NCBI GenBank assembly: GCA_026399205.1
Contig: JAPLRL010000045.1
Coordinates: forward strand, 1-64,000
Origin: Gammaproteobacteria bacterium
Lineage (GTDB): Bacteria; Pseudomonadota; Gammaproteobacteria; Legionellales; Legionellaceae
Direction of reading: 5' to 3'
DNA length: 64,000 bases
Shown: positions 28,566 through 39,303 of the stretch, one piece after another
How positions within the stretch are numbered: position 1 is the first letter of the stretch
Layout of the letters: every line of letters starts with the position of its first letter
Made by a program: the position numbers and the translations under genes
Notes under the pieces: generated by a model
Told to the model about the DNA's origin: nothing
The model's input: the letters and a program-made list of their open reading frames with translations, nothing else
The model's database searches: none

Positions 28566-28913
28566 CGCAACCCACTCAAACAATTGATATCCGACTAAAA
28601 CAGACGCGGCCAATGTTCCCGTAATTTTCAGCGCAGTCATTAAAAACGGATGCGCAGAATAAAACGATGCATTAACAGCTGCCTCGGTTGTCAACCAATC
28701 GAGTTCAAAAAGCGGCTCTTGACCGTAGAAGCCATCCTGCCAGCCTTCATCCCATTGCTCCCATAACCGGGAACCCATTAAAAAAGGATTGTCGTCGCCA
28801 GAAACTGAAGCCAGCGCACAGGCATAGCCATACGCATAACATTCTTCATAACTTGGATGTGCAAGATTAAATCGCAATTTTAAATCTGGTAAAACTGCAT
28901 CTAAACTTTTCAT
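28563..28913 (-). CDS. Small membrane-anchored protein with an RMF-like motif
   Basis: 116 residues from the ATG at 28913, with GAGG eight bases upstream; a longer frame upstream is not preferred. Residues 27-61 (AYGYACALA...NPF...SRLWEQWDEGWQDG) follow the layout of ribosome modulation factor: Gly-Tyr-x-Ala-x-x-x-Gly, an N/C-P turn, then a Trp-x-x-Gly-Trp-x-Asp-Gly block. RMF is a 55-residue soluble protein that dimerises ribosomes in stationary phase. Here the motif is followed by an acidic linker and one hydrophobic helix (about 90-110) close to the C-terminus, as in a tail-anchored protein. The similarity is my own pattern match. The family and function are otherwise unknown. Confidence 0.6.
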   Translation of the reverse strand: MKSLDAVLPDLKLRFNLAHPSYEECYAYGYACALASVSGDDNPFLMGSRLWEQWDEGWQDGFYGQEPLFELDWLTTEAAVNASFYSAHPFLMTALKITGTLAASVLVGYQLFEWVA

Positions 28914-29063
28914 GATAGTATCCTCGTGTTCGATTTTCCCCTCGCTGATAGTCTTTTTCATTATCAGGTCAGTTATGATTCATTCTACGCGCAACAAAAC
29001 AAGAGGATCAACATCAAACTACTTTTTACATTTTCTTTACACTTGTGTTTTTTGTCGATGTTT

Positions 29064-29083
29064 GTAGGGTGGGCAAAGGAGCC
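29064..29083. repeat. Half copy of palindromic repeat family B
   Basis: GTAGGGTGGGCAAAGGAGCC, equal to the left end of the full copies, without the right arm. It ends 16 bases before the pdxH stop codon. Confidence 0.7.
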
Positions 29084-29098
29084 CCAGGGTCTATACGA

Positions 29099-29734
29099 TC
29101 ACGGAGCCAATCGACAGTGACTCCAGTCTTTGCCCTGCTTCGTATATAAAATACGATCATGCAAACGATTATCTCGTCCCTGCCAAAATTCAATCGCGTG
29201 TGGAACAACCCGGTATCCACCCCAATCACTAGGGCAATGCACTTGCCCTTCAACGGTACTTTGCTGAAGTTGCAGGACCTTGTCTTCCAACATCTGTCGG
29301 TTAGCAATCACTTGACTTTGAGGCGACGCCATCGCACTCAGCTGGCTTAAATAGGGGCGTGAAACAAAATAAGCGGCAGATACGCTGCTTTCTAACGGAA
29401 TAGCACGCCCTTGAATTCTTAGCTGGCGCACAAGAACGGGCCAGTAAAATGTCAAAGCACAGCGATCACCCGCTGCCAACTGCCGGCCTTTAGCACTCTG
29501 ATAATGAGTGTAAAAAATAAATCCATCAGGCTCAAGGCCTTTTAAAAGCACCACCCGTGCATCGGGTTGGCCTTGTTCATCAATGGTGGACAAGACCATC
29601 GCCGTCGGATCCGTTTGCTCCGTCTCAATCGCTTGCGCTAACCAATGCTCACACTGCAGCAGTGGTGTTGCGGGCAGAGATGCCTCATCCAACGACAAGG
29701 CCCCATATTGACGACGCAGCGAACGCATATCCAT
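29099..29734 (-). CDS. pdxH: Pyridoxamine/pyridoxine 5'-phosphate oxidase
   Basis: A 211-residue FMN enzyme producing pyridoxal phosphate from PNP or PMP. Seen: MDMRSLRRQYGALSLDEASL at the start, ARVVLLKGLEPDGFIFYTHYQSAKGRQL (FMN site), RQLRIQGRA, and the C-terminal EFWQGRDNRLHDRILY...WSHCRLAP, all typical. It is last in the sdh-suc gene string, 15 bases after sucD. PLP made here could serve kynureninase and other PLP enzymes. Confidence 0.95.
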   Translation of the reverse strand: MDMRSLRRQYGALSLDEASLPATPLLQCEHWLAQAIETEQTDPTAMVLSTIDEQGQPDARVVLLKGLEPDGFIFYTHYQSAKGRQLAAGDRCALTFYWPVLVRQLRIQGRAIPLESSVSAAYFVSRPYLSQLSAMASPQSQVIANRQMLEDKVLQLQQSTVEGQVHCPSDWGGYRVVPHAIEFWQGRDNRLHDRILYTKQGKDWSHCRLAP

Positions 29735-29749
29735 CAGGCGAACTCGCGC

Positions 29750-30625
29750 TTACCAACCGGTCACTTCAGCAATCGCTTCGCCTAAATCGCCGGGAGAGCG
29801 CACAGTTTTCACACCCGCTGCTTCTAACGCTGCGAATTTTTCAGCTGCTGTTCCTTTGCCCCCTGCAATGATAGCGCCAGCATGCCCCATGCGTTTTCCA
29901 GCAGGTGCTGTAACCCCTGCAATATAAGATACCACGGGTTTTGTCACATGCGTTTTGATGTAAGCTGCCGCTTCTTCTTCAGCAGATCCACCAATCTCAC
30001 CCACTAAAATAATCGCTTCGGTTTGTGGATCGTCTTGAAACAGCGCCAATGCATCAATGAAACTCGTACCAGGAATAGGATCACCCCCAATACCAATACA
30101 AGTACTCTGACCAAATCCACGATCGGTTGTTTGTTTGACCGCTTCATACGTCAAGGTCCCGGAACGAGACACAATACCCACCCGACCTGGCAAATGAATT
30201 GAGCCTGGCATAATTCCTATTTTACACTCACCAGGCGTAATGATCCCTGGGCAATTAGGACCAATTAAGCGCGTTTTCGGCCACTGCTGTAAATAAACTT
30301 TCACCTGTAGCATATCTAAAACGGGGACTCCTTCGGTGATACAGACAATCAGCTCAATCCCTGCATCTGCTGCTTCAAGAATCGAGTCTTTGCAGTAGGC
30401 CGCTGGTACATAAATCACCGTTGCTGTTGCGCCCGTTTCCTTGACCGCGTCTTTAACGGTATTAAAAACAGGTAAGCCCAAATGCAATTGCCCGCCTTTA
30501 CCCGGCGTCACACCACCGACCATCTTGGTTCCATAAGCAATGGCTTGCTCTGAATGTAGTGTCCCTTGTTTGCCGGTAAAGCCTTGGCAAAGCACCTTTG
30601 TTTCTTTGTTAACTAATACACTCAT
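29750..30625 (-). CDS. sucD: Succinyl-CoA synthetase alpha subunit
   Basis: A 291-residue TCA enzyme subunit that carries the phospho-histidine intermediate. The CoA-binding domain starts with [35 protein letters not shown]. The ligase domain has [24 protein letters not shown] and the active-site His region [14 protein letters not shown]. The start lies three bases after the sucC stop. Works with sucC as an alpha/beta pair. Confidence 0.97.
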   Translation of the reverse strand: MSVLVNKETKVLCQGFTGKQGTLHSEQAIAYGTKMVGGVTPGKGGQLHLGLPVFNTVKDAVKETGATATVIYVPAAYCKDSILEAADAGIELIVCITEGVPVLDMLQVKVYLQQWPKTRLIGPNCPGIITPGECKIGIMPGSIHLPGRVGIVSRSGTLTYEAVKQTTDRGFGQSTCIGIGGDPIPGTSFIDALALFQDDPQTEAIILVGEIGGSAEEEAAAYIKTHVTKPVVSYIAGVTAPAGKRMGHAGAIIAGGKGTAAEKFAALEAAGVKTVRSPGDLGEAIAEVTGW

Positions 30626-30628
30626 GTT

Positions 30629-31798
30629 TTATCCAACCACCTTAACTGCATCCACAATTTTAATTGCTGCATCGGTTAAGCTTGTTGCAGCAATCACATT
30701 TAACTGGCTTTCTTCTAATAATTTGGCACCCTGAGCCGCTTGGTTGCCTTCTAGGCGAACCACCACCGGCATCGATAACCCCACCTCTTTTACTGCGGCC
30801 AGAATACCTTCTGCAATGAGGTCACAGCGTACAATACCGCCAAAAATATTCACTAAAATACCTTTCACCTGAGGATCAGACACAATAATTTTAAAAGCCT
30901 CAGTTACTCGCTCTTTCGTGGCACCGCCTCCAACATCCAAGAAGTTAGCAGGCTCTCCACCTTGCAATTTGATAACGTCCATGGTGGCCATCGCAAGGCC
31001 CGCCCCATTCACCATACAACCGATATCGCCTTCTAGTGGAATGTAATTCAGATCCCAATCCATCGCACGATTCTCACGCTCATCTTCTTGACTAATATCA
31101 CGCATGGCTTTTAAATCAGGATGTCGATATAACGCACTGCCATCTAAATTCAGTTTGCCATCTAAACAAATTAAACTACCGGCTTTCGTCACCACCAATG
31201 GATTAATTTCAAGTAAGCTTAAATCACAAGCTTCAAACATGTTGCCAACCTGTTGCATAATCTCAACAAACTGCGTCACTTGAGCGTCTTTCAACCCCAG
31301 TTGGAATGCAACTTCACGCCCTTGAAAAGGCATCACGCCAACTAAAGGATCAACCACCACCTTCAAGATTTTTTCTGGTGTTTCAGCAGCGACGGTTTCA
31401 ATTTCTACGCCACCCTCAGTCGATGCCATGATGACCACTCGCTGGGTCGCTCTATCTAACACGGCACCTAAATATAATTCACGGTCAATTTCGCAGGTTT
31501 CTTCAATCAGCACACAATTCACTGGCTGACCTTTCGCATCGGTTTGGTACGTGACCAAACGCTTCCCCAACATCGATTGCACCGCTTGCGCTAAGGCATC
31601 ATGGTCGCCAACGATCTTCACGCCACCTGCTTTACCCCGACCACCCGCATGAACTTGCGCTTTGACCACCCAACTTTTTGTTGTCAGTTGCGTACTCACT
31701 TGAACCGCATCTTCTACATTATAAGCCACCTCACCCTTAGGAACAGGCATGCCGAAACGCTTGAACAACTGCTTTGCTTGATACTCATGTAAATTCAT
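30629..31798 (-). CDS. sucC: Succinyl-CoA synthetase beta subunit
   Basis: 389 residues. The ATP-grasp domain opens with [22 protein letters not shown], then [19 protein letters not shown] and LEINPLVV. The C-terminal ligase domain has [19 protein letters not shown] and [16 protein letters not shown]. Length equals that of typical bacterial SucC. Separated from sucB by a 94-bp gap that holds a 61-bp perfect palindrome. Confidence 0.97.
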   Translation of the reverse strand: MNLHEYQAKQLFKRFGMPVPKGEVAYNVEDAVQVSTQLTTKSWVVKAQVHAGGRGKAGGVKIVGDHDALAQAVQSMLGKRLVTYQTDAKGQPVNCVLIEETCEIDRELYLGAVLDRATQRVVIMASTEGGVEIETVAAETPEKILKVVVDPLVGVMPFQGREVAFQLGLKDAQVTQFVEIMQQVGNMFEACDLSLLEINPLVVTKAGSLICLDGKLNLDGSALYRHPDLKAMRDISQEDERENRAMDWDLNYIPLEGDIGCMVNGAGLAMATMDVIKLQGGEPANFLDVGGGATKERVTEAFKIIVSDPQVKGILVNIFGGIVRCDLIAEGILAAVKEVGLSMPVVVRLEGNQAAQGAKLLEESQLNVIAATSLTDAAIKIVDAVKVVG

Positions 31799-31822
31799 AA
31801 TAGTTAAAACCTTTTTTTAGAC

Positions 31823-31883
31823 CTCCTCACCCTAACCCCTCTCCCCCAGACTACGTCTGGGGGAGAGGGGTTAGGGTGAGGAG
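31823..31883. repeat. 61-bp perfect palindrome between sucB and sucC (family E)
   Basis: Arms of 29 bp (31823-31851 and 31855-31883) with a three-base loop; the left arm starts CTCCTCACCCTAACCCC. I recall this type of CTCACCCTAACCC palindrome as dispersed in many proteobacteria. It would form a very stable RNA hairpin in the sucB-sucC transcript. On the minus strand a run of T does not follow directly, so termination would be partial at most. Confidence 0.85.
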
Positions 31884-31892
31884 TTACATTAT

Positions 31893-33083
31893 TTACACAT
31901 CCAATAATAATCGCATTGGATCTTCTAACAGGGTTTTCACGCTGACCAAAAATTGCACCGACTCTTTCCCGTCAATGAGTCGATGATCATAAGATAAGGC
32001 AACATACATCATAGGACGAATCACCACTTGACCATTCTCGGCAATGGGGCGTTCTTGTATTTTATGCATCCCCAATATAGCCGTTTGCGGTGGGTTTAAA
32101 ATCGGTGTAGCCAGTAAGGAGCCAAATACCCCACCATTGGTGATGGTGAAGGTGCCGCCTTGCATTTCTTCAAGCGCTAATTTCCCTGCTCTGGCACGCA
32201 CGGCTGAGTCTTGAATCTGATGCTCAATCTGCGCAAAAGTGAGTTGGTCAGCATCTTTGACGATAGGGACAACCAGGCCTCGTTCTGTCGACACAGCAAC
32301 CCCAATATCATAAAACCCGTGGTACACCACTTCATTGCCATCAATCGATGCATTCACAGAAGGAAAGCGCTTTAAAGATTCGGCCACTGCCTTGGTAAAA
32401 AAAGACATGAACCCTAAACGCTGACCATGTTTTTTTTCAAAGGAGTCTTTGTACGTGTTGCGCAAGTCCATGATGGCTTGCATATTCACTTCATTAAACG
32501 TGGTTAACATGGCGGCTTGATGCTGAGCTTGTACCAAGCGTTGTGCAATGGTTGCTCTCAGTCGCGACATCGGAACACGACGTGACTCCCTGGCCATGGT
32601 GCTTTGCGGGGCCACAACCTGTTTTTCTTGGGGTGCTGTAGGTTGTTGTGTTGCCTTACGCTCACGTGCAGACTGAATAAAATGCTCCACATCTTCTTTG
32701 GTAATCCGCCCTTCTTTACCCGAGCCTTTAATTTGGTTCGGTTCAAGGCCATGTTCGGCCATGAGTCGACGTACCCCGGGCGAAACAGCGGCTTGATCCA
32801 CCGCTGCAGATTCAGATGCAGGCTTGGGAACGGCTGCTTCTGCAGCACCCTCTTCAATCACAGCAAGGAGTTGCTGTGCGGTCACTGTGTCACCCACTTG
32901 AAAGTGCACAGCTTTGAGCACACCTGTCACAGGAGATGGCACTTCAAGCACAACCTTATCGGTTTCTAAATCAAGTAAAGGCTCATCTCGCGTGACTTTA
33001 TCTCCCACTTTTTTGTGAATCGCTGCAATGGTCGCATCTGACACCGATTCGGGTAAAGCCGGTACTTTTACTTCAATCACCAT
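31893..33083 (-). CDS. sucB: Dihydrolipoamide succinyltransferase (E2 of 2-oxoglutarate dehydrogenase)
   Basis: 396 residues. The lipoyl domain has the lipoylated lysine in [11 protein letters not shown] (about residue 43). An Ala/Pro linker follows. The peripheral subunit-binding domain ([32 protein letters not shown]) is at about 105-140. The catalytic domain ends with the active-site segment [17 protein letters not shown]. Single lipoyl domain, as in E. coli SucB. It follows sucA by 15 bases. Confidence 0.97.
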   Translation of the reverse strand: MVIEVKVPALPESVSDATIAAIHKKVGDKVTRDEPLLDLETDKVVLEVPSPVTGVLKAVHFQVGDTVTAQQLLAVIEEGAAEAAVPKPASESAAVDQAAVSPGVRRLMAEHGLEPNQIKGSGKEGRITKEDVEHFIQSARERKATQQPTAPQEKQVVAPQSTMARESRRVPMSRLRATIAQRLVQAQHQAAMLTTFNEVNMQAIMDLRNTYKDSFEKKHGQRLGFMSFFTKAVAESLKRFPSVNASIDGNEVVYHGFYDIGVAVSTERGLVVPIVKDADQLTFAQIEHQIQDSAVRARAGKLALEEMQGGTFTITNGGVFGSLLATPILNPPQTAILGMHKIQERPIAENGQVVIRPMMYVALSYDHRLIDGKESVQFLVSVKTLLEDPMRLLLDV

Positions 33084-33098
33084 GGTTTATCCTCTTTT

Positions 33099-35903
33099 TT
33101 ATATTCCTAACGCCTGAGCTACCAACGCTGCTTGTTGCTCCGCATGTAAAATGGCACTACCGCCTGCTGGTGCTGCTGCAAACGGACGACCCGCATAAAG
33201 AAACTGTTGTGATGCCCCCATACAACTACGAATATGATGCTGTGAGGCAAACCACGCCCCTTGATTTTCTGGCTCTTCTTGACACCAAACCAATTCTTGC
33301 AATGCGGGATAACTTGCAAGCACCTCTAAAAACAATGCCTCTGGAAAAGGATACAACTGCTCAAGTCGCACAATAGCAACATGCTGTAACGTCAACTCCC
33401 GCCGTTTTTGCAATAAGTCATAATACACTTTTCCGCTACAAATAATTAGCCGTGTCACGCTCTTTGCATCTAATGCATCAATTTCTTTAATGACCGGCTG
33501 AAATCCACCTTGAGTCAAATCAGATAAATTTGATACTGCAAGCTTATGACGTAATAAACTCTTGGGCGTCATCACAATCAAGGGTTTTCTAAAGGGCCGA
33601 ATGAGCTGCCGCCTTAGTAAATGAAAGATTTGTGCAGGCGTAGTGGGTGCACACACTTGCATATTGTGTTGCGCGCAGAGTTGCATATAACGCTCCAGGC
33701 GCGCTGAAGAGTGCTCCGGACCTTGTCCTTCATACCCATGCGGCAATAACATCACAAGCCCGCATAATCGACCCCATTTTTGCTCTCCGGAGCTAATAAA
33801 TTGATCGATCACCACTTGCGCTCCATTTGCAAAATCACCAAATTGCGCTTCCCACAACACCAAGGTCGAAGGCTCTGAGCAAGCATAACCATATTCAAAA
33901 GCGAGCACCGCTTCTTCAGAGAGTAACGAGTCTGTGATGGCCAAGCCTTTTTCTTTATTTTTAACCAGCTGCGCTAAAGGAATACACTCTTGGCCAGTTT
34001 GATAATCATGTAATACCGCATGACGATGTGCAAATGTCCCGCGCCCCACATCTTGGCCGGTTAAACGCACGCCATATCCTTCATCCAGTATGCTTGCATA
34101 GGCCAAGGTCTCGGCATATCCCCAATTCATTGGCAAGTCACCTTGCGTCATTTTTTGTCTTTCGGCCATCAAGCGCTCGACCACGGGGTGAACAGCAAAT
34201 CCTGCAGGTAGTGTATGTAACACAGCTGCTAATCGTTTAATGGTCTCTAAGGTTAAACTGGTCTTCGCAACATCAGACCACTTTTTCCCTTGATAAGGGG
34301 TCCAGTCGTTAGATATTTTTCCTTGATAATTTTCTTTAACAAGTGGGACTAAACATTCCCCAGCATCTAATTTTGCACGATAAACATCATATGAATTCTT
34401 TAAAATGGCTTCATCTAATATCCCGGACTGCACCAATGTTTCCCCATAGCTATCTCGCAAAGGGCGCATAGCTTTTATTTTTTGATACATCGCAGGTTGC
34501 GTCACTGAAGGCTCATCTGCTTCATTGTGACCATGGCGACGGTAACAAATTAAATCAATCACGATATCGCGTTTAAAACGCATACGAAAATCAAATGCCA
34601 GCTGCATTGCATAAACCGTCGCCTCTACATCTTCACCATTCACATGAATAATGGGCGCTTCTATGATTTTTGCAACGTCAGTACAATAGCGGGTAGAGCG
34701 CGCATCATGTGGATTACTGGTGGTAAAGCCAATTTGATTATTGATGACCACATGAACGGTTCCCCCCGTACAAAACCCTCTTGCCTGAGAGAAGTTTAAC
34801 ATCTCCATGATGACACCTTGTCCTGCGAACGCCGCATCCCCATGAATCAAAAAAGGTAACACTTTATTTTTTTCAACTGTATCTTGTTGTCGGTGTAACC
34901 GTGCACTCACGGATCCTTCTATCACAGGACCGATGATCTCTAAATGCGAGGGGTTAAACCCGAGCGCAACATGCACAATATGGCCATCATTGGTTTTCAA
35001 ATCTGAAGAAAACCCCATATGATATTTGACATCCCCCGTCCCATCAGAATAAATTTTACCTTCAAATTCTTCAAATAAACTTTGTGGGGACTTCCCTAAT
35101 ACATTCACTAATACATTGAGTCGACCGCGATGCGCCATCCCAATCACCAGTTCACGGACATCCGCATGCCCTGCCCTCGTCATCAAATGACGCATCATGG
35201 GGATTAATGCATCACCGCCTTCTAACGAAAAGCGTTTCTGCCCTACAAAGCGGGTCCCTAAATAACGCTCTAAGCCATCTGCCGCAACTAAGTCATTGAA
35301 AATGGTGCGCTTCATCTCTGCATCAAACTGACCGCGCCCACGGTTAGGCTCAATCCGCTCAAGCAACCAAGTGATTTCTTCTGGATTGCTCAAATGCATA
35401 AATTCAAACCCGAGACTCTTACAATAGGTTTCTTGCAAGGCCTGAACGATGGTGTTGAGCGGGAGCGGTGAGCTGCTAAAAAAAGGTGCGTTCGCCATCA
35501 CTTGGGCTGTGTCATGCAGGCCATAGCTTGCCGGATTCAAGGTTGCGACCAGATCCATCGGGGTCAATTGCAATGGATCAAGCGCTGCTGCTAAATGCCC
35601 TTGCGCCCGATAAGCACGAATCAAAGCATCAACCGTTTGTTGTATGCTTGCTCCTTCAGCTGGCACATGATTTAAGCGAATGCCACGCTCAGCCAAGTCA
35701 CGAAAATGAGAAATAACCGCACGATGCCCCACTTCTTTTCCATGTCCATTCGCGCCTGGCAACGTTTGAAAAAACTGCTGCCACTCGGCTGAAACAGTGC
35801 CAGGATCAATCAGGTAGTCCTCATACAGCGCATCAATATAGCCCATATTCCCACCAGACAAAGCTGATGTCGCTATTTGTTTTTGGAACTCACTACCACT
35901 CAT
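33099..35903 (-). CDS. sucA: 2-Oxoglutarate dehydrogenase E1 component
   Basis: A 934-residue thiamine-diphosphate enzyme that decarboxylates 2-oxoglutarate and passes succinyl to SucB. The N-terminal ALSGGNMGYIDALYEDYLIDPGTVSAEWQQFF is typical. Then come AHRGRLNVLVNVLGK, GDAAFAGQGVIMEMLN, and the TDP motif with RRHGHNEADEPS. VLWEAQFGDFANGAQVVIDQFI lies in the C-terminal transketolase part. Full length, no frameshift. It is read after sdhB across an 83-bp gap. Confidence 0.97.
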   Translation of the reverse strand: MSGSEFQKQIATSALSGGNMGYIDALYEDYLIDPGTVSAEWQQFFQTLPGANGHGKEVGHRAVISHFRDLAERGIRLNHVPAEGASIQQTVDALIRAYRAQGHLAAALDPLQLTPMDLVATLNPASYGLHDTAQVMANAPFFSSSPLPLNTIVQALQETYCKSLGFEFMHLSNPEEITWLLERIEPNRGRGQFDAEMKRTIFNDLVAADGLERYLGTRFVGQKRFSLEGGDALIPMMRHLMTRAGHADVRELVIGMAHRGRLNVLVNVLGKSPQSLFEEFEGKIYSDGTGDVKYHMGFSSDLKTNDGHIVHVALGFNPSHLEIIGPVIEGSVSARLHRQQDTVEKNKVLPFLIHGDAAFAGQGVIMEMLNFSQARGFCTGGTVHVVINNQIGFTTSNPHDARSTRYCTDVAKIIEAPIIHVNGEDVEATVYAMQLAFDFRMRFKRDIVIDLICYRRHGHNEADEPSVTQPAMYQKIKAMRPLRDSYGETLVQSGILDEAILKNSYDVYRAKLDAGECLVPLVKENYQGKISNDWTPYQGKKWSDVAKTSLTLETIKRLAAVLHTLPAGFAVHPVVERLMAERQKMTQGDLPMNWGYAETLAYASILDEGYGVRLTGQDVGRGTFAHRHAVLHDYQTGQECIPLAQLVKNKEKGLAITDSLLSEEAVLAFEYGYACSEPSTLVLWEAQFGDFANGAQVVIDQFISSGEQKWGRLCGLVMLLPHGYEGQGPEHSSARLERYMQLCAQHNMQVCAPTTPAQIFHLLRRQLIRPFRKPLIVMTPKSLLRHKLAVSNLSDLTQGGFQPVIKEIDALDAKSVTRLIICSGKVYYDLLQKRRELTLQHVAIVRLEQLYPFPEALFLEVLASYPALQELVWCQEEPENQGAWFASQHHIRSCMGASQQFLYAGRPFAAAPAGGSAILHAEQQAALVAQALGI

Positions 35904-35986
35904 AACACATTACCTCATCATTACATTTAGGGTGTTTTTACATTTACTTTAGACGCTCTAAAGCAAATATAAACACAACCTACAGT

Positions 35987-36709
35987 TTAAGTTTCATTGC
36001 TTAACATTTGTTCTCTAATCGCTGCAATTGCGCCGGTAGGATTAAGCCCCTTCGGACACACATTGGCACAATTCATAATGGTGCGGCAGCGAAACACACT
36101 GAATGGATCTTGTAATTTGCCTAAGCGCTCACGCGACGCCGTATCACGACTGTCTGCTAAAAAACGTCGTGCTTGCAATAACCCTGCAGGTCCTACAAAT
36201 TTTTCAGGATTCCACCAAAATGAAGGGCACGAGCTTGTACAACAGGCGCATAAAATGCACTCATACAGCCCATCCAATTTAGCGCGCTCTTCTGGCGACT
36301 GTAGCCGTTCTCCAGCAGGTGGCGGCGTTTCATTTTGTAAGTAAGGCTCTACCCGCTCAAATTGTTGATAAAATTGTGACAAATCTACCGCTAAATCGCG
36401 AACGACCGGAAACCCAGGCAACGGCCTCACCACTAATTTATTGGTTTTTAATTGCGACAAATGCGTAATACAAGCAAGTCCATTTGTGCCATTAATATTC
36501 ATGCCATCCGAACCACATACGCCCTCACGACAAGATCGCCGAAAGGTTATCGTGGTGTCTTGTTCCGCCTTCAACCGCTCCAATAGTGTTAAGACCATGG
36601 GATCGCTTTTTTCCGGAATCATCAACTCAAATGTTTGCATATAAGGCTTATCGTCAATTTCTGGATGATAGCGATAAATCGACAACGACACCGTTTTTTC
36701 AGCTGACAT
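35987..36709 (-). CDS. sdhB: Succinate dehydrogenase iron-sulfur subunit
   Basis: A 240-residue complex II subunit that carries three Fe-S centres. The [2Fe-2S] cysteines are in SCREGVCGSDGMNINGTNGLAC. The [4Fe-4S] and [3Fe-4S] ligands are in CILCACCTSSCP and CRTIMNCANVCPKGLNP. The start was set at the ATG at 36709, which has AAGGAG upstream; an ATG at 36733 lies inside sdhA. Passes electrons from SdhA to quinone. Confidence 0.97.
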   Translation of the reverse strand: MSAEKTVSLSIYRYHPEIDDKPYMQTFELMIPEKSDPMVLTLLERLKAEQDTTITFRRSCREGVCGSDGMNINGTNGLACITHLSQLKTNKLVVRPLPGFPVVRDLAVDLSQFYQQFERVEPYLQNETPPPAGERLQSPEERAKLDGLYECILCACCTSSCPSFWWNPEKFVGPAGLLQARRFLADSRDTASRERLGKLQDPFSVFRCRTIMNCANVCPKGLNPTGAIAAIREQMLSNET

Positions 36710-36722
36710 TCCCTCTCCTTCT

Positions 36723-38492
36723 TTAATAAACACGTTCTTTCGGTTCTAATGGTTCAACCCAATGCGGTTTACGATTCACTGGACGAAAATCCATCATATC
36801 CCCTTCTAATAAATATAATGAATGCTTAATCCAATACGCATCATCTCGTTTAGGGTAATCTTCACGGCTATGTGCACCACGACTTTCTGTTCGAGTCAGC
36901 GCAGATTTTGCCGTCGCATATGCGGTCAACATTAAGTTATCTAACTCTAATGCACTCACTCGCTCAGTATTAAAGACTTTGGTTTTATCGCCTAAGTACG
37001 CATGTTTCAAGCGTTCACGAAGTGCTTCTAGGCGCTTTAAACCGCTTTCCATCACTTCACCCGTACGAAATACCCCGAAATCCTCTTGCATCACCCGTTG
37101 TAATTCGTCACGAATCACCGCAGGCAGCTCACCCTCTTTAGACGATTCCCACTGCTCATAACGGGCTAAAACAGGCGCTAATGCTTCATCACTCACATAG
37201 GCTAAATCAGGCAGTTGATTAGACAGCCATAATTCTTCAATGTGTAAACCAGATGCCCGACCAAAGACCACTAAATCCAGTAAAGAATTACCCCCTAAAC
37301 GGTTCGCCCCATGAACCGATACACAGGCGCACTCCCCAACGGCATACAATCCTTCAACAATCTGGTCTTTCCCTTTAACATGGCTGATCACCTGACCAAA
37401 TGGGTTGGTCGGAATTCCACCCATACTGTAGTGGCAAGTCGGAACAACAGGAATAGGATCAAAAATCGGATCCACCCCTGCAAATTTCATGGATAACTCT
37501 CGAATCCCTGGCAATTTTGACATAATCAAATCAGCGCCGAGATGATCCAGTTTTAATTTCACATGATCCACCCCTTTGGGATCGAATCCTCTCCCGGCAC
37601 GAATTTCCAATGCCATAGAGCGCGCAACCACGTCTCTGGAAGCCAAATCTTTTGCGTGAGGTGCATAACGCTCCATGAAGCGTTCACCATCTTTATTAAT
37701 CAAGTACCCACCTTCACCGCGACAGCCTTCTGTAACAAGAACACCGGCACCTGCAATGCCTGTGGGGTGAAATTGCCACATTTCCATATCTTGTAATGGG
37801 AGACCGGCACGAAGCGCCATCCCCAATCCATCACCGGTATTGATATAAGCATTGGTTGTTGATTGATAAATACGCCCGGCTCCGCCTGTTGCGAGCACAC
37901 ACACCCGAGACTGAAAAAACACCACTTCTCCGGTTTCAATGCACATCGCCATGACGCCCGCGATTTGACCATCCGCGCCACGCACCAAGTCTAGAGCGAA
38001 CCACTCACTCCATATACAGGTTTTTGCCTTCAAATTCTGTTGATAAAGCGTATGCAGTAAAGAGTGTCCGGTTCTATCTGCCGCAGCACAGGTTCTTGCC
38101 GCCTGCTCGCCACCAAAATTCTTGGACTGCCCACCAAATTGGCGTTGATAAATTTTACCATTATCCATACGTGAAAAAGGCAGCCCCATGTGCTCTAACT
38201 CATACACCGCCTGAGGACCCACGCGACACATGTATTCAATACTATCTTGGTCACCCAAATAATCTGAGCCCTTGACCGTATCATACATATGCCAACGCCA
38301 ATCATCTTCATGCGCATTGCCTAAGGCTGCAGTAATCCCACCTTGAGCAGAAACCGTATGTGAACGCGTTGGAAACACCTTAGAAATTAAGGCCACTTTC
38401 AACCCTGATTGAGCCACCTGTAATGCTGCGCGCATGCCAGCCCCACCTGCACCTACAATCACTACATCAAATACATGACGCGAAATAGCCAT
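36723..38492 (-). CDS. sdhA: Succinate dehydrogenase flavoprotein subunit
   Basis: 589 residues. The FAD-binding motif [15 protein letters not shown] is at residues 10-23. [16 protein letters not shown] carries the His that binds FAD covalently. The active-site segment is [21 protein letters not shown]. The C-terminal half ends with [19 protein letters not shown]. Length matches E. coli SdhA (588). Three bases follow sdhD. Confidence 0.97.
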   Translation of the reverse strand: MAISRHVFDVVIVGAGGAGMRAALQVAQSGLKVALISKVFPTRSHTVSAQGGITAALGNAHEDDWRWHMYDTVKGSDYLGDQDSIEYMCRVGPQAVYELEHMGLPFSRMDNGKIYQRQFGGQSKNFGGEQAARTCAAADRTGHSLLHTLYQQNLKAKTCIWSEWFALDLVRGADGQIAGVMAMCIETGEVVFFQSRVCVLATGGAGRIYQSTTNAYINTGDGLGMALRAGLPLQDMEMWQFHPTGIAGAGVLVTEGCRGEGGYLINKDGERFMERYAPHAKDLASRDVVARSMALEIRAGRGFDPKGVDHVKLKLDHLGADLIMSKLPGIRELSMKFAGVDPIFDPIPVVPTCHYSMGGIPTNPFGQVISHVKGKDQIVEGLYAVGECACVSVHGANRLGGNSLLDLVVFGRASGLHIEELWLSNQLPDLAYVSDEALAPVLARYEQWESSKEGELPAVIRDELQRVMQEDFGVFRTGEVMESGLKRLEALRERLKHAYLGDKTKVFNTERVSALELDNLMLTAYATAKSALTRTESRGAHSREDYPKRDDAYWIKHSLYLLEGDMMDFRPVNRKPHWVEPLEPKERVY

Positions 38493-38495
38493 CGT

Positions 38496-38843
38496 TTATT
38501 GCCCCCAAACAATCTTAATGCACCACAGAACCTGAATCAGCAAACTAAACAACACCACCATTTGAAGTGACAAGCGCAATGCGGCGCATGTCATATAATC
38601 AGTAGTGACTGTCCAAATGCCAATCCACGCATGCGTGACCAATGACACAACCGCTAAAATAGTAGCCACTTGCACCCATTGATTTTGAAACACCGCATGC
38701 CACTGATCGTAATCAATGTGCGTATGGCCAATGAAATACCCTACCCAACCCGCCAAATAAACAATCAAATAAACCGCAGTGACGCGCTGAATGAGCCAAT
38801 CTTTTAAACCATTACCAGTCAAACTCGTGACATTCGTTACCAT
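38496..38843 (-). CDS. sdhD: Succinate dehydrogenase membrane anchor SdhD
   Basis: 115 residues with three membrane helices. The start MVTNVTSLTGNGLKDWLIQRVTAVYL matches the E. coli SdhD opening in spacing and gives the same length. HAWIGIWTVTTDYM holds the conserved His that contributes to the heme/quinone region. The ATG at 38843 overlaps the sdhC stop codon; an ATG two codons upstream (38849) is possible. Confidence 0.93.
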   Translation of the reverse strand: MVTNVTSLTGNGLKDWLIQRVTAVYLIVYLAGWVGYFIGHTHIDYDQWHAVFQNQWVQVATILAVVSLVTHAWIGIWTVTTDYMTCAALRLSLQMVVLFSLLIQVLWCIKIVWGQ

Positions 38844-39211
38844 ATCCATATCCCCAACACGACGACGCCCACAATCCCCAAGCCAATGACCCCCACTGCA
38901 CTCCAACGCCCAGCATGCAATGATTCCCCTACCCCAACATCCATTAACAAATGACGTACACCTGCAATCAAATGATACCAAGCAGCAGACGCTGCCACCC
39001 ACGTCAATACTTTACAATAAGGATTCACCAACCATAACTGTAGTTCGGTAAAAGAGCTCACATCATGCAGAGATAACGCTAATAAATAAAGAACCCAGGG
39101 TAATAAAAGAAACAGTAATACCCCAGAAACGCGATGTAAAATAGAGGCCACCGCCATAGGTGGAAACACCATTGTGGTTAAATCTAAGTTAATTGGTCTT
39201 GTTTTTGTCAT
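38837..39211 (-). CDS. sdhC: Succinate dehydrogenase cytochrome b556 subunit
   Basis: 124 residues with three membrane helices. Family pattern TRPINLDLTTMVFPPMAVASILHRVSGVLLF, with the SILHRVSG quinone-site motif, and HLIAGVRHLLMDVG with the heme His. The start is the ATG at 39211; an upstream ATG (39238) lies between promoter and gene and is rejected. First gene of the sdh-suc operon. Confidence 0.94.
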   Translation of the reverse strand: MTKTRPINLDLTTMVFPPMAVASILHRVSGVLLFLLLPWVLYLLALSLHDVSSFTELQLWLVNPYCKVLTWVAASAAWYHLIAGVRHLLMDVGVGESLHAGRWSAVGVIGLGIVGVVVLGIWIW

Positions 39212-39247
39212 GAACTCACTCACAAAATAAGATGGCACAAACGGAGA

Positions 39248-39276
39248 AGTATATCACTCTGGTTTTTGATAGCCAA
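39248..39276 (-). promoter_or_regulatory. Promoter of the sdhCDAB-suc operon
   Basis: On the minus strand TTGGCT (39276-39271) and TATACT (39253-39248) with a 17-bp spacer, giving a leader of about 30 bases before the sdhC ATG. Confidence 0.65.
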
Positions 39277-39303
39277 TTATTCTTGCGAGAAAGCAAAAAA
39301 AAC

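Noticed and set aside
28390-28587. 65-codon frame between the two membrane-protein genes
   Set aside because: Its second half is the family-F repeat, and its first half has no homology or promoter.
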